Of a DNA stretch of 60,712 nt, positions 6,854 through 15,382 are shown piece after piece. A program made the translations under genes and the position numbers. The notes beneath the pieces were generated by a model. That model was not told the origin of the DNA. It saw only the letters and a program-made list of their open reading frames with translations, and made no database searches. The DNA is from DAOTWA01 sp034435955 (GTDB lineage Bacteria > Chloroflexota > Anaerolineae > Anaerolineales > Anaerolineaceae), in contig DAOTWA010000079.1 of NCBI GenBank assembly GCA_034435955.1, positions 1-60,712 of the forward strand, given 5' to 3'. Numbering within the stretch: the stretch's first letter is position 1; every line of letters begins with the position of its first letter.

Positions 6854-8404
6854 ATGGGTGAACTATTGTTCTCCATGGAGGGGATTGAAAAAAGCTTTCC
6901 GGGTGTCCATGCCCTCAACCAAGCCCGTTTCGATTTGCGCGCTGGCGAGATCCATGCCCTGGTCGGCGAGAACGGCGCTGGAAAATCCACCCTGATGAAG
7001 GTCTTTGCCGGCATTTACCGAAAGGATGCCGGCCGTATTATTTATAAAGGCCGCGAGGTCGATATCCCCAATCCGGCGGCGGCCCAAAACCTGGGAATCA
7101 GCATGATCCACCAGGAGCTCAACCTGATGCCGCACCTCACCGTCGCTCAGAATATCTTCATTGGCCGTGAACCGCGCCGCCGGATCAAGTTTATCTTGGA
7201 CGACAGACTGATTAACGAACAGGCCCGCCAGTTGATCGAGATGATGCACTTGAAGCTCGATCCACGCACGCGGGTCGCCGATTTGACCGTCGCCAAGCAG
7301 CAAATGGTCGAGATCGCCAAGGCGCTCTCCTTCAACTCGGAAGTGCTGATCATGGACGAACCGACCGCCGCGCTCACGGATGCCGAGATCGAGGAATTGT
7401 TCCGCATCATCCGTCAATTGCGCGATAAGGGGGTGGGTATCGTCTATATCACCCATCGGCTCGAGGAATTGAAACGCATCTCGGAGCGCATCACAGTCAT
7501 GCGCGATGGGCATACCATCGCCACCGTACCCACCCAGGAAGCCACCATCGACCAGATCATCAGCATGATGGTCGGCAGGACAATCTACGAAACCGCGCCC
7601 GAGCTTCCGGAAAAACAAAACCAGGATGTGGTGCTGGAAGTCAGGAATCTCTCCCGCGGCCGCACGATCAGGGACGTGAGTTTTAAGTTGAAAAAAGGGG
7701 AAATCCTCGGCTTTGCAGGGCTGATGGGGGCCGGCCGAACCGAGGTGGCCCGCGCGATCTTTGGCGCGGACCCCATTGACACGGGTGAAATTTACCTCGA
7801 TGGCCATAAAGTACATATCAGGAGTCCGCGCGACGCGGTCCGACACGGCATCGGGTATCTTTCCGAAGACCGCAAACGCTACGGCCTCACTCTGGGGATG
7901 GACGTGGAGAGCAACATCGTGCTGGCGGCCTTCGACCGCTTTCTCGGACTGCTCGGGTGGATCAACGCCGCGCGATCGCGGGCTACCGCCCAGCGCTTCG
8001 TCGAAATGCTGTCAATCAAGACGCCCAGCCTGCAACAAAAGGTGAAATTTCTGTCTGGCGGCAACCAGCAGAAGGTGGTGGTCGGTAAGTGGCTGACTGC
8101 CAACACGCGAATTTTGATCTTCGATGAGCCGACCCGCGGCATCGATGTGGGTGCCAAGAGTGAAATCTACCGCTTGCTCAATGATCTGGCCCGCCAGGGA
8201 AAATCCATCATCATGATTTCTTCGGAGCTGCCCGAGATCCTGCGCATGAGCCACCGCGTCATCGTGATGTGCGAAGGCAGGGTCACGGGCGAGCTTGATA
8301 TTCGTGAAGCGACCCAGGAGAGCATTATGAAATACGCCACGCTGCGGGGCAACCACGGCAATGGCCAATCTTCTGACGACGGCAGTATCCCAAGAGGTGT
8401 TTAG
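6854..8404 (+). CDS. Sugar ABC transporter ATPase (RbsA/MglA family)
   Basis: 516 residues with two tandem ABC domains, the usual size for the CUT2 family. Domain 1 has Walker A GENGAGKST (~38-46) and Walker B LIMDEPTAAL. Domain 2 has a degenerate Walker A (GLMGAGRTE), the signature LSGGNQQK and ILIFDEPT, the asymmetric pattern known for RbsA-like proteins. It powers uptake of a monosaccharide through the permease encoded 3 bp downstream. The start ATG follows GGAG. It is the first gene of the LacI-controlled operon; with fucI downstream, L-fucose is the likely substrate. Confidence 0.93.
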   Translation: MGELLFSMEGIEKSFPGVHALNQARFDLRAGEIHALVGENGAGKSTLMKVFAGIYRKDAGRIIYKGREVDIPNPAAAQNLGISMIHQELNLMPHLTVAQNIFIGREPRRRIKFILDDRLINEQARQLIEMMHLKLDPRTRVADLTVAKQQMVEIAKALSFNSEVLIMDEPTAALTDAEIEELFRIIRQLRDKGVGIVYITHRLEELKRISERITVMRDGHTIATVPTQEATIDQIISMMVGRTIYETAPELPEKQNQDVVLEVRNLSRGRTIRDVSFKLKKGEILGFAGLMGAGRTEVARAIFGADPIDTGEIYLDGHKVHIRSPRDAVRHGIGYLSEDRKRYGLTLGMDVESNIVLAAFDRFLGLLGWINAARSRATAQRFVEMLSIKTPSLQQKVKFLSGGNQQKVVVGKWLTANTRILIFDEPTRGIDVGAKSEIYRLLNDLARQGKSIIMISSELPEILRMSHRVIVMCEGRVTGELDIREATQESIMKYATLRGNHGNGQSSDDGSIPRGV

Positions 8405-8407
8405 TTC

Positions 8408-9409
8408 ATGGAAGCAAAAAGCGCCCCAAAATCAATCCGTGTCGGTTCCTTTCTTAACTCGGATGCGGCCCAAAAGGTGCTGCGCTTTGCTGGTTTGATC
8501 GCCCTGGTGATCGTCTTTACCCTGGCCTCCCCGAACTTCTTCACCTTCGACAACATCGTCGGCATCCTACTGGCGACGGCGGTCAACGGTGTCCTGGCCT
8601 TGGGAGTGACCTTCGTAATCATCACTGCCGGCATTGACCTGTCGGTCGGGACGGTGATGACGTTCTCGGCGGTGATGACCGGGGTGTTCATCACTTTCTG
8701 GGGCCTGCCGATTCCCATCGGCGTGCTGGGCGGCTTGCTCTCCGGCGGCCTGGCAGGTCTGGTGAATGGCATGGTGATTTCGAAAATGAAAATCCCGCCT
8801 TTCATCGCCACGCTGGGGATGCTTTACGCCACGAAGGGCCTCTCGCTGGTCATCTCGGGATTGAAACCGATCTATTTCAACGATACGCCGGCTTTCATCG
8901 AGATTGCCATGGGATCCGTGCTGGGTGCGATCATCCCCGGCTTCAAAGTGCCCAATGCCGTGCTGGTGCTGTTCGGCGCCGGCATCGTAGCTGGATTGAT
9001 CCTGACGAAAACCGTCCTGGGACGCTACACATTCGCCATCGGCAGCAACGAAGAAGCTACCCGTTTATCGGGCGTGAATGTGGACTTCTGGAAGACGGCC
9101 GTGTATGCCCTGTGCGGCATCTTTGCCGGCCTGGGTGGCGTGTTGATGGCCTCCCGGCTCAACTCGGCCCAACCCGCTCTTGGTGCCGGATACGAGCTGG
9201 ATGCGATTGCCGCGGCGGTGATCGGGGGCACCTCTCTGAGCGGCGGCGAAGGTACGATCACCGGCACGATTATCGGCGCGTTCATTATCAGCACGCTGAC
9301 CAACGGCCTGCGCATCCTCTCGGTGCCGCAGGAGTGGCAGATGGTCGTCACCGGGGCGATCGTCGTGCTGGCCGTGTACGCAGACCTCCTGCGCCGTAGG
9401 CAGAAATAA
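8408..9409 (+). CDS. Sugar ABC transporter permease (RbsC family)
   Basis: 333 residues, strongly hydrophobic, with about ten transmembrane segments. It has the family hallmarks GIDLSVGTVM (~77-86) and the C-terminal GGTSLSGGEGT region that faces the ATPase. It forms the membrane channel for the sugar importer. It starts 3 bp after the ATPase gene with a GAGGTG ribosome-binding site. Nothing looks truncated. Confidence 0.93.
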   Translation: MEAKSAPKSIRVGSFLNSDAAQKVLRFAGLIALVIVFTLASPNFFTFDNIVGILLATAVNGVLALGVTFVIITAGIDLSVGTVMTFSAVMTGVFITFWGLPIPIGVLGGLLSGGLAGLVNGMVISKMKIPPFIATLGMLYATKGLSLVISGLKPIYFNDTPAFIEIAMGSVLGAIIPGFKVPNAVLVLFGAGIVAGLILTKTVLGRYTFAIGSNEEATRLSGVNVDFWKTAVYALCGIFAGLGGVLMASRLNSAQPALGAGYELDAIAAAVIGGTSLSGGEGTITGTIIGAFIISTLTNGLRILSVPQEWQMVVTGAIVVLAVYADLLRRRQK

Positions 9410-9649
9410 AGCGCGCAGGGAATAAGCCCGCCGGCTGTTATCCCGGCCGGCAAAATCCAATCGTCATCTTCGTCCGGCGAAGAGCTCACCTTGTGCCTGA
9501 ACAACGAGAGCAAGAATCGCCGGTCAAAATACGACTCTGCATGAAAGGAGGGGAAAACAAGAGGAAATCCATTCGCCCTGAAAAAGAACTGCCGTATCCC
9601 GTGAACAGTTGACCGAAAATCCTTCTACTTTCGAGAAAGGAGCAAGTTG
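9410..9649. other. Intergenic region in the importer operon
   Basis: No gene is seen. It contains a GC-rich dyad near 9430-9451 (GCCGGC on both arms) and a small CTTCG/CGAAG hairpin near 9466-9482. These could stabilise mRNA ends or set the higher level of the binding protein, but there is no T-run for a terminator. Confidence 0.4.
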
Positions 9650-10642
9650 ATGAAAACCAGGAAAATGGCATTCGCCTTATTTGGCCTGTTGATTGTGGCA
9701 GCCATGGTGGCGGGCTGCGCTGCACCCACTGCGGCGCCGACCCAGGGTCCCGCCGCTCAGCAATCGGGCAAAAAACCCTACATCCCGGTGATCTCCAAGG
9801 GCTTCCAGCATCAGTTCTGGCAGGCAGTGAAATTGGGTTCTGAGAACGCCGCCAAGGACTACAATGTAGACATCACGTTTGAAGGTCCGGAAAGCGAATC
9901 GCAGGTCGACAAGCAGATAGAGATGCTGCAAACCGCCCTCGATAAGAACCCGGCGGCGATCTGCCTGGCGGCGTTGGACAGCAAGGCGGCCATACCCTTG
10001 CTCGAGAAAGCCAAGGCGGCCAATATCCCCGTCATTGGGTTTGACTCCGGCGTGGATAGCGACATCCCCGTCACCACCGCGGCGACCGACAACATCGCCG
10101 CTGCCGGTTACGCCGCCGATAAGATGGCCGAGCTGATTGGCGACGAGGGTGAGGTGGCCCTGATAGTCCATGACCAGACCAGCCGCACCGGCATCGACCG
10201 CCGCGACGGTTTCGTCAACCGGATGAAAGAAAAGCATCCGAATATCAAGATCGTCGATATCCAGTACGGCGGCGGCGATCACCTCAAGTCGACCGACCTG
10301 GCCAAGGCCATCATCCAGGCCCATCCGAACCTGAAGGGCTTCTTCGGGGCGAATGAGGGCTCGATCATCGGCGTGCTCAACGCAGTGAAGGAGCTGGGCA
10401 AAGAGGGCAAGATCGTGGTGATCGGCTACGACTCCGGCCAGCAGCAGTTGGACGCCATCCGCAGCGGCGTCGAAGCCGGCGCGATCACGCAGGACCCGAT
10501 CGGCATCGGCTATAAGTGCGTCGAAGCGGCGGTCAAAGCGATCAAGGGCGAGTCGCTGCCCAAGACCATCGATACCGGCTTCCACTGGTACGACAAGACC
10601 AACATCGACTCACCCGAAATCGCCCCGTTGCTGTACAAGTAA
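9650..10642 (+). CDS. Sugar-binding lipoprotein of the ABC importer (RbsB-like)
   Basis: About 330 residues. A signal peptide ends in a lipobox with cysteine at ~23 (VAGC), followed by a short Ala/Pro/Thr-rich linker and a type I periplasmic-binding fold (peripla_BP_4). The mature protein would be lipid-anchored outside the membrane and deliver the sugar to the permease. ATG 9650 follows GGAG; a TTG one codon earlier is also possible. A large palindrome lies just after the gene and may favour its expression over fucI. Confidence 0.92.
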   Translation: MKTRKMAFALFGLLIVAAMVAGCAAPTAAPTQGPAAQQSGKKPYIPVISKGFQHQFWQAVKLGSENAAKDYNVDITFEGPESESQVDKQIEMLQTALDKNPAAICLAALDSKAAIPLLEKAKAANIPVIGFDSGVDSDIPVTTAATDNIAAAGYAADKMAELIGDEGEVALIVHDQTSRTGIDRRDGFVNRMKEKHPNIKIVDIQYGGGDHLKSTDLAKAIIQAHPNLKGFFGANEGSIIGVLNAVKELGKEGKIVVIGYDSGQQQLDAIRSGVEAGAITQDPIGIGYKCVEAAVKAIKGESLPKTIDTGFHWYDKTNIDSPEIAPLLYK

Positions 10643-10672
10643 CAGGGATCGATCCGTCAGCGTTATGTCAAC

Positions 10673-10704
10673 ATGGCTCATCCCTGGCGCCAGGGATGAG
10701 CCAT
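10673..10704. repeat. Perfect 32-bp palindrome between the binding-protein and fucI genes
   Basis: The arm ATGGCTCATCCCTGGC is followed directly by its exact reverse complement, with no loop. An A-run rather than a T-run follows on the plus strand, so it is not a standard terminator in either direction. It may be an mRNA processing or stabilising hairpin at the 3' end of the binding-protein transcript, or a protein-binding site. Confidence 0.85.
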
Positions 10705-10766
10705 ATTAAAAAAATCCGGGATGGGTGGAACCATCTCACCTGAGAGAGGAAAGGAGATCGCAGGCA

Positions 10767-12578
10767 ATGGGAGAAAGGCACAATTCCCCTCCACCTAGCC
10801 GATGGGCGGGCGGTTTCCCCAAAATTGGCATCCGGCCCGCGATCGATGGGCGGCGGAATGGCGTGCGCGAATCGCTGGAAGGTCAGACCATGGCCATGGC
10901 GCGTTCCGTGGCCGACCTGCTCTCGAGCAACCTGCGCTACCCGAATGGGGAACCGGTCCAATGCGTCATCGCGGATACCTGCATCGGCGGGGTGGCCGAA
11001 GCCGCCCGCGCAGCGGAAAAGTTCGCCCGCGAGGGGGTTGGCGTTTCCATCACCGTTACGCCCTGCTGGTGCTACGGTTCGGAGACGATGGACATGGATC
11101 CTCTGACGCCAAAGGCCGTGTGGGGATTCAATGGCACCGAACGCCCCGGAGCGGTTTACCTGGCCGCGGTCCTCGCAGCCCATAACCAGAAGGGGCTGCC
11201 GGCCTTTTCAATCTATGGTCGGGACGTCCAGGATGCCGGCGATACGTCCATCCCCGAAGATGTCCGCACGAAGCTGCTGCGCTTCGCCCGCGCCGGCCTG
11301 GCCGCAGCGCTGATGCGGGGCAAGAGCTACCTGGCCATCGGCGGAGTCTCCATGGGTATCGCCGGATCCATCGTCGACCAGTCTTTCTTCGAGAGCTACC
11401 TGGGCATGCGCGTTGAGACCGTTGATATGTCCGAGATCACCCGACGGATCGAGGAAGGCATCTACGATCCACAGGAGTTCGCCCACGCCCTCGCCTGGAC
11501 GCGGGAAAACTGCCCGGAGGGTGAGGATCACAACCCGCCGGCCCTGGCGCACAGCCGCCAGCAGAAGGACCGCGAATGGGAGATGGTCGTCAAGATGGCC
11601 ATCATTGCACGCGATCTGATGGTCGGCAACCCCCGTTTGGAAGAGATGGGTTTCGGCGAGGAAGCCCTCGGTCATAACGCCATCGCCGCCGGTTTCCAGG
11701 GTCAGCGCCAGTGGACGGACCATTTCCCCAACGGCGATTTCATGGAGGCCATCCTAAATTCATCGTTCGACTGGAACGGCATCCGCCAGCCGTTCATCCT
11801 TGCCACCGAAAATGACAGCCTGAACGGGGCGACCATGTTGCTCGGTCATCTGTTGACGAACACAGCGCAGATTTTCGCCGATGTCCGCACCTACTGGAGT
11901 CCTGCGGCCGTCAAACGGGTGACGGGTCATACCCTGGAAGGCCTGGCGGAAAATGGCTTCATTCACCTGATCAACTCTGGCGCGGCAGCGCTGGATGCGA
12001 CCGGCCAGATGGAGCGCGACGGTCAGCCGGTGATGAAACCCTTCTGGGAGATCAGCGAGGAAGAGATGCGACGCTGTCTCGCGGCCACGCGCTGGTACCC
12101 CGCTTCGCTTGGCTATTTCCGCGGCGGCGGCTTTTCTTCCGGGTTCCTGACGCGCGGCGGGATGCCGGTCACCATGGCGCGCCTGAACATCGTCAAAGGC
12201 CTGGGGCCCGTGCTCCAGCTTGCGGAAGGCTTTACCATCGACCTGCCGCAAAGCGTGTACCAGCAGATCAACGAACGCACCGATCCCACCTGGCCGACCC
12301 ACTGGTTCGTGCCGCGCCTGACCGGCAGCGGCGCATTCCGCGACGTCTATTCAGTCATGGCAAACTGGGGTGCGAACCACGGCGCCATCTCCTTCGGGCA
12401 TATTGGCGCCGATTTGATCAGCCTGGCGGCGCTGCTGCGTATTCCGGTCGGCATGCACAACGTGCCCGAGGAGGACATCTTCCGGCCGAGCGCCTGGTCG
12501 GCGTTTGGAGCGCAGGATCTCACGGGCGCCGATTTTCGCGCCTGCGAAAATTTCGGCCCGCTCTACGGACGTTATTGA
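10767..12578 (+). CDS. fucI: L-fucose isomerase
   Basis: 603 residues, close to the 591 of E. coli FucI. It contains many near-identical blocks, such as KIGIRPAIDGRR, TPCWCYGSET, GGVSMGIAGSIVD, ATENDSLNG, FADVRTYW and GANHG. Likely metal ligands are Glu348, Asp372 and His538, by correspondence with E. coli Glu337, Asp361 and His528. It interconverts L-fucose and L-fuculose (and usually D-arabinose and D-ribulose) in the cytoplasm using Mn2+. ATG 10767 is chosen because AAGGAG lies 10 bp upstream; a GTG at 10725 is in frame. It is downstream of the sugar importer. No fuculokinase or fuculose-phosphate aldolase is in the window. Confidence 0.96.
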   Translation: MGERHNSPPPSRWAGGFPKIGIRPAIDGRRNGVRESLEGQTMAMARSVADLLSSNLRYPNGEPVQCVIADTCIGGVAEAARAAEKFAREGVGVSITVTPCWCYGSETMDMDPLTPKAVWGFNGTERPGAVYLAAVLAAHNQKGLPAFSIYGRDVQDAGDTSIPEDVRTKLLRFARAGLAAALMRGKSYLAIGGVSMGIAGSIVDQSFFESYLGMRVETVDMSEITRRIEEGIYDPQEFAHALAWTRENCPEGEDHNPPALAHSRQQKDREWEMVVKMAIIARDLMVGNPRLEEMGFGEEALGHNAIAAGFQGQRQWTDHFPNGDFMEAILNSSFDWNGIRQPFILATENDSLNGATMLLGHLLTNTAQIFADVRTYWSPAAVKRVTGHTLEGLAENGFIHLINSGAAALDATGQMERDGQPVMKPFWEISEEEMRRCLAATRWYPASLGYFRGGGFSSGFLTRGGMPVTMARLNIVKGLGPVLQLAEGFTIDLPQSVYQQINERTDPTWPTHWFVPRLTGSGAFRDVYSVMANWGANHGAISFGHIGADLISLAALLRIPVGMHNVPEEDIFRPSAWSAFGAQDLTGADFRACENFGPLYGRY

Positions 12579-12588
12579 GGGATCGACT

Positions 12589-13557
12589 GTGTTCACCAGC
12601 ACGATCGTCGATGCCTTCTCGAAAGTTTTCCCGATCCTCCTGATCCTTGGGCTCGGCTTCTTCCTGAGGCGCAGGCAGTTCCTGCAGCCTGGCACCGTCC
12701 AGGAGTTGAAAAAGCTGGTGATCAACGTCACCCTGCCTGCGCTGCTTTTCCTGGCGTTTTCCCGCGTTGATCTCCAGCCGCAGTACGCCCTCATCGTTGG
12801 GCTGGTCTTTCTTGCCTGCCTGCTGGCCCTGATGCTCGGTGAGCGTCTCAAGACGATCGCCGGTGATCAGGCCAGGTATTTCCCCGCGCTGATGACCGGC
12901 TTCGAAGCCGGGATGATGGGTTACGCCATCTATACCTCGGTATATGGCCAGGAGAACCTCTACAAATTCGGCATCATCGATCTGGGCCAGGTGACGTTCG
13001 TGTTTTTCGTCCTGGTGACCGCCCTGGAACGCATCACCACGGGCTCCCGCCCACTGCTCCAAACGGCGAAGAAATTCCTGACCACGCCGGTGATCCTGGC
13101 TATCCTGGCCGGGATTCTGTTTAAGGCAAGCGGGTTAGCGGCCGCATTTGCAGCCTGGCCGATCAGCAACAGCCTGCTGGTGACCCTGTCCCTGATCGGC
13201 GGGCTGACCACCCCGCTCGTGGCGCTGGTGATCGGCTACGATGTGAATATCCAGCCGGGAAGTTTGAGGATGCCTCTGGTGAGCATCGCGCTCCGGCTGC
13301 TGTTCTGGGTGCCTGCCGGGTTGCTGCTCAACTGGCTGGTCGTGGGCGGTTTGCTCCGCCTGGATGCGGGCTTCCAGGCGGCGGTGATGACCATGTTCGT
13401 GCTGCCGCCGCCGTTCGTCATCCCGCTCTTCATGCAGGGGGCAGCGTCTGAGGAGCGCAATTTCGTGGTCAACAGCCTTTCGCTGGCCACGCTCGTCACC
13501 CTGTTCGCTTTTACTGTGATCACTGTGCTGTACGCACCGGCTGCCCTGCAACCTTAG
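12589..13557 (+). CDS. AEC-family transporter (auxin efflux carrier type)
   Basis: 322 residues with about ten transmembrane segments and the inverted-repeat layout of AEC permeases (NVTLPALLF near 44; MFVLPPPF near 268). GTG 12589 is chosen because GAGGG lies 8 bp upstream, formed at the end of fucI, which it follows by 10 bp. AEC proteins carry organic acids or related small anions; here it may export or import a product of fucose breakdown such as lactate, but this is a guess from context. Its stop codon overlaps the stop of the opposite-strand gene (13554-13557). Confidence 0.85.
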   Translation: MFTSTIVDAFSKVFPILLILGLGFFLRRRQFLQPGTVQELKKLVINVTLPALLFLAFSRVDLQPQYALIVGLVFLACLLALMLGERLKTIAGDQARYFPALMTGFEAGMMGYAIYTSVYGQENLYKFGIIDLGQVTFVFFVLVTALERITTGSRPLLQTAKKFLTTPVILAILAGILFKASGLAAAFAAWPISNSLLVTLSLIGGLTTPLVALVIGYDVNIQPGSLRMPLVSIALRLLFWVPAGLLLNWLVVGGLLRLDAGFQAAVMTMFVLPPPFVIPLFMQGAASEERNFVVNSLSLATLVTLFAFTVITVLYAPAALQP

Positions 13558-14375
13558 AAGCCGCGCAGATGGGTGCTTTCCCGCCGGGGCAGCCCCTCTT
13601 TGGGCTTTCTCTCCAGGACGACATACTCCAGGCCGCGGGAGGCGCAGAAGGCGCGCTTCTCCGGCCTGTCCCCATCCTCGTTGACCAGATAGATGTCCGC
13701 GCGGATCAGCTCGATCTCCGCCGCGGCGTCCAGCCAGCCGGTGCCCGAGGTGAGCAGGGTCCCTTTGACGAAGCGCACGGCCTGCACCATATAGCGCCGC
13801 TCATCCTGTGGGAACAGCGGATGCCCCTCGCCCTTGAGCAGGCGCACGTTGGCGTCGTGCCCTACGACCACGTAGAGGTCGCCGTAGGTGCTGGCTTCCT
13901 CGAAGAAGCGCACGTGGCCCGAATGAAGCCAGTCGTAACAGCCGGTGACCACCACCTTCTTGCGCCCGGGCGCGGATGGCGTCAGGTCGAGGGGCGGGAT
14001 GGGAAACCCCTGCAACCGTTCCTCGCCGATCACGCGGTAAGACAGGCCGCGCCGCCGGCAGTAGGCTTCCTTGCGGAGACTGGCGCTCTGCTCGCTTACT
14101 GCCCAGGCAGCGCCGTTGGGCAGCGCGGAGCCGGGCAGTTCGTCCAGGTCGTCCACTTCATCCACCAGCTCAACGCGGGAGACAAAGCGCAGCGACGCGA
14201 GTAGATAATGGCGCTCCGCCTGGGGGAATTTGGGCGGCCTGCCCGTGACACGGCGCACGGCCTCGTCGGACCACAGCAGCACGCGCAGCGGACCGAGTTT
14301 GGCCGCTTCCTCCAGGAAACGCACGTGCCTGGAACGCAGGTCATCGAAGCTGTCCGAAACAAGCGTCTCACCCAT
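13554..14375 (-). CDS. Tandem-domain HxGH nucleotidyltransferase, first domain degenerate
   Basis: 273 residues made of two copies of the cytidylyltransferase-like domain. The C-terminal copy (~138-273) is canonical, with CYDWLHSGH (~146-154), VNEDGD and the KEGLPRRES segment shared with the fused paralogue. The N-terminal copy (~1-130) keeps the fold pattern and RFLEEAAKLG but has RSRH in place of HSGH, so it is probably inactive and structural or regulatory. It starts 3 bp after the kinase stop codon, forming a two-gene operon that mirrors the fused protein at 4119-5261. The substrate is unknown; a sugar 1-phosphate is inferred. Confidence 0.8.
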   Translation of the reverse strand: MGETLVSDSFDDLRSRHVRFLEEAAKLGPLRVLLWSDEAVRRVTGRPPKFPQAERHYLLASLRFVSRVELVDEVDDLDELPGSALPNGAAWAVSEQSASLRKEAYCRRRGLSYRVIGEERLQGFPIPPLDLTPSAPGRKKVVVTGCYDWLHSGHVRFFEEASTYGDLYVVVGHDANVRLLKGEGHPLFPQDERRYMVQAVRFVKGTLLTSGTGWLDAAAEIELIRADIYLVNEDGDRPEKRAFCASRGLEYVVLERKPKEGLPRRESTHLRGF

Positions 14376-14378
14376 GGC

Positions 14379-15239
14379 TCATATCGACGGGCGTGTATCG
14401 AGGCGAATCTTGATCCCAAAGCTGCCCGGCACGGGTTCGGCCGACGCCACGATCAGATATCCTCCGCCGCAGCCTGAATACATGGCGCCGGCGTGGCGCC
14501 GCTGGTACCAGGCGAGGAGGCCCATCAGGTCGGTATGCAGCGTGGGGTGGCGTACGGTGTTGGGCAGGATCGCCTCCCAACAGCGCATGCACTCGTTCAT
14601 CGCCTCCCCCAGGCCGCTCAGGTCGCGGGCCAGGATGGCCTCATAACAGTCCCGCCCGCTGGCCCCCAGGCGGCGTATCCAGGCAGAATCCAGGTTTTTG
14701 ACCCCCAGCGGGTCGTATCCGGCTGGGCGCGGTTCGATGGGCAACAGGTGAAGGTTCTCTTCGAGCCAGGCGGCAATGGCAGCATCCCGGCAGGATTCCA
14801 CATGGGAGGGGAAAACGCCGCCGTCAACGGCGTAATCGTAATCCAGGCGGCTGATGCCCGCGTAGATGATGCCGGCCATGTCCTGCGAGCCGGAAGGGTC
14901 GGCCTTGTCCTTATTCTCCTCGACGTAGAGCTGGCGCACCAGGATCGCCGGATCGCCGTCAGGCAGCCGATCGCCCCACAGGCGGATGGCTGCATTACGG
15001 GTGCTGGTGGCCATCCCGCAGCGGTCCATGAATCGAAAAACCGGCTGCAGGGAGACGACGACCATCGACCCGGGCGGGTCGGGGTTGTGGCGCGAAACGA
15101 AAGGCTGGTCGATCCATCCGCCCGCCAGCGCCAGGCGGTAAGGCAGGCCGCCGATCAGGGCGCTCAGATCGTTCGCCTGCGGCGATATCGTCTGACGATC
15201 GGCGATTTTGAGCGGTGGGTTGGTTTCTCTTGCGGTCAT
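14379..15239 (-). CDS. Fucokinase-like GHMP sugar kinase
   Basis: 286 residues. GHMP motifs are AGGW (39-42), GMATST (75-80), GSQD (117-120, likely catalytic Asp120) and a C-terminal SGCGGGG (~254). The AGGWxDQPFVS, DRxGMAxSTR and LWGxRLP blocks are shared with the kinase half of the fused protein, so the two are paralogues. It is expected to phosphorylate a sugar hydroxyl, probably at C1, using ATP. It lies upstream of the tandem nucleotidyltransferase in a two-gene operon facing away from the YitT gene. Motif 3 has Cys in place of Ala, which is mild. L-fucose is a reasonable but untested substrate. Confidence 0.78.
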   Translation of the reverse strand: MTARETNPPLKIADRQTISPQANDLSALIGGLPYRLALAGGWIDQPFVSRHNPDPPGSMVVVSLQPVFRFMDRCGMATSTRNAAIRLWGDRLPDGDPAILVRQLYVEENKDKADPSGSQDMAGIIYAGISRLDYDYAVDGGVFPSHVESCRDAAIAAWLEENLHLLPIEPRPAGYDPLGVKNLDSAWIRRLGASGRDCYEAILARDLSGLGEAMNECMRCWEAILPNTVRHPTLHTDLMGLLAWYQRRHAGAMYSGCGGGYLIVASAEPVPGSFGIKIRLDTRPSI

Positions 15240-15337
15240 GGGGCAGTGCGGTTCGGAGAAGATACCCTATTTTACCGGTGATGTATAAAATGAGGAAGCC
15301 ATTGATGCGCGATCTTCCATTAGAACGCTGCCCCATC

Positions 15338-15343
15338 TATAAT
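15338..15343 (+). promoter_or_regulatory. Probable -10 box of the YitT-family gene
   Basis: A perfect TATAAT lies 40 bp before the start codon. The -35 candidate (TTCCAT, 17 bp upstream) is poor, so only the -10 element is called. Confidence 0.5.
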
Positions 15344-15382
15344 TAGCCTCCTGTCAATTTCTCTCACAAGGAGCAAGGCCGC

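Noticed and set aside
6863..7846. Long minus-strand frame opposite the ABC ATPase
   Set aside because: Shadow of a well-supported gene; no domain and no start signal.
9677..10585. Long minus-strand frame opposite the binding-protein gene
   Set aside because: Shadow frame produced by codon bias; the plus-strand gene has a signal peptide, lipobox and fold motifs.
10673..10704. Rho-independent terminator after the binding-protein gene
   Set aside because: The palindrome has no loop and is followed by A residues, not T, on the plus strand; the minus strand also lacks a trailing T-run.
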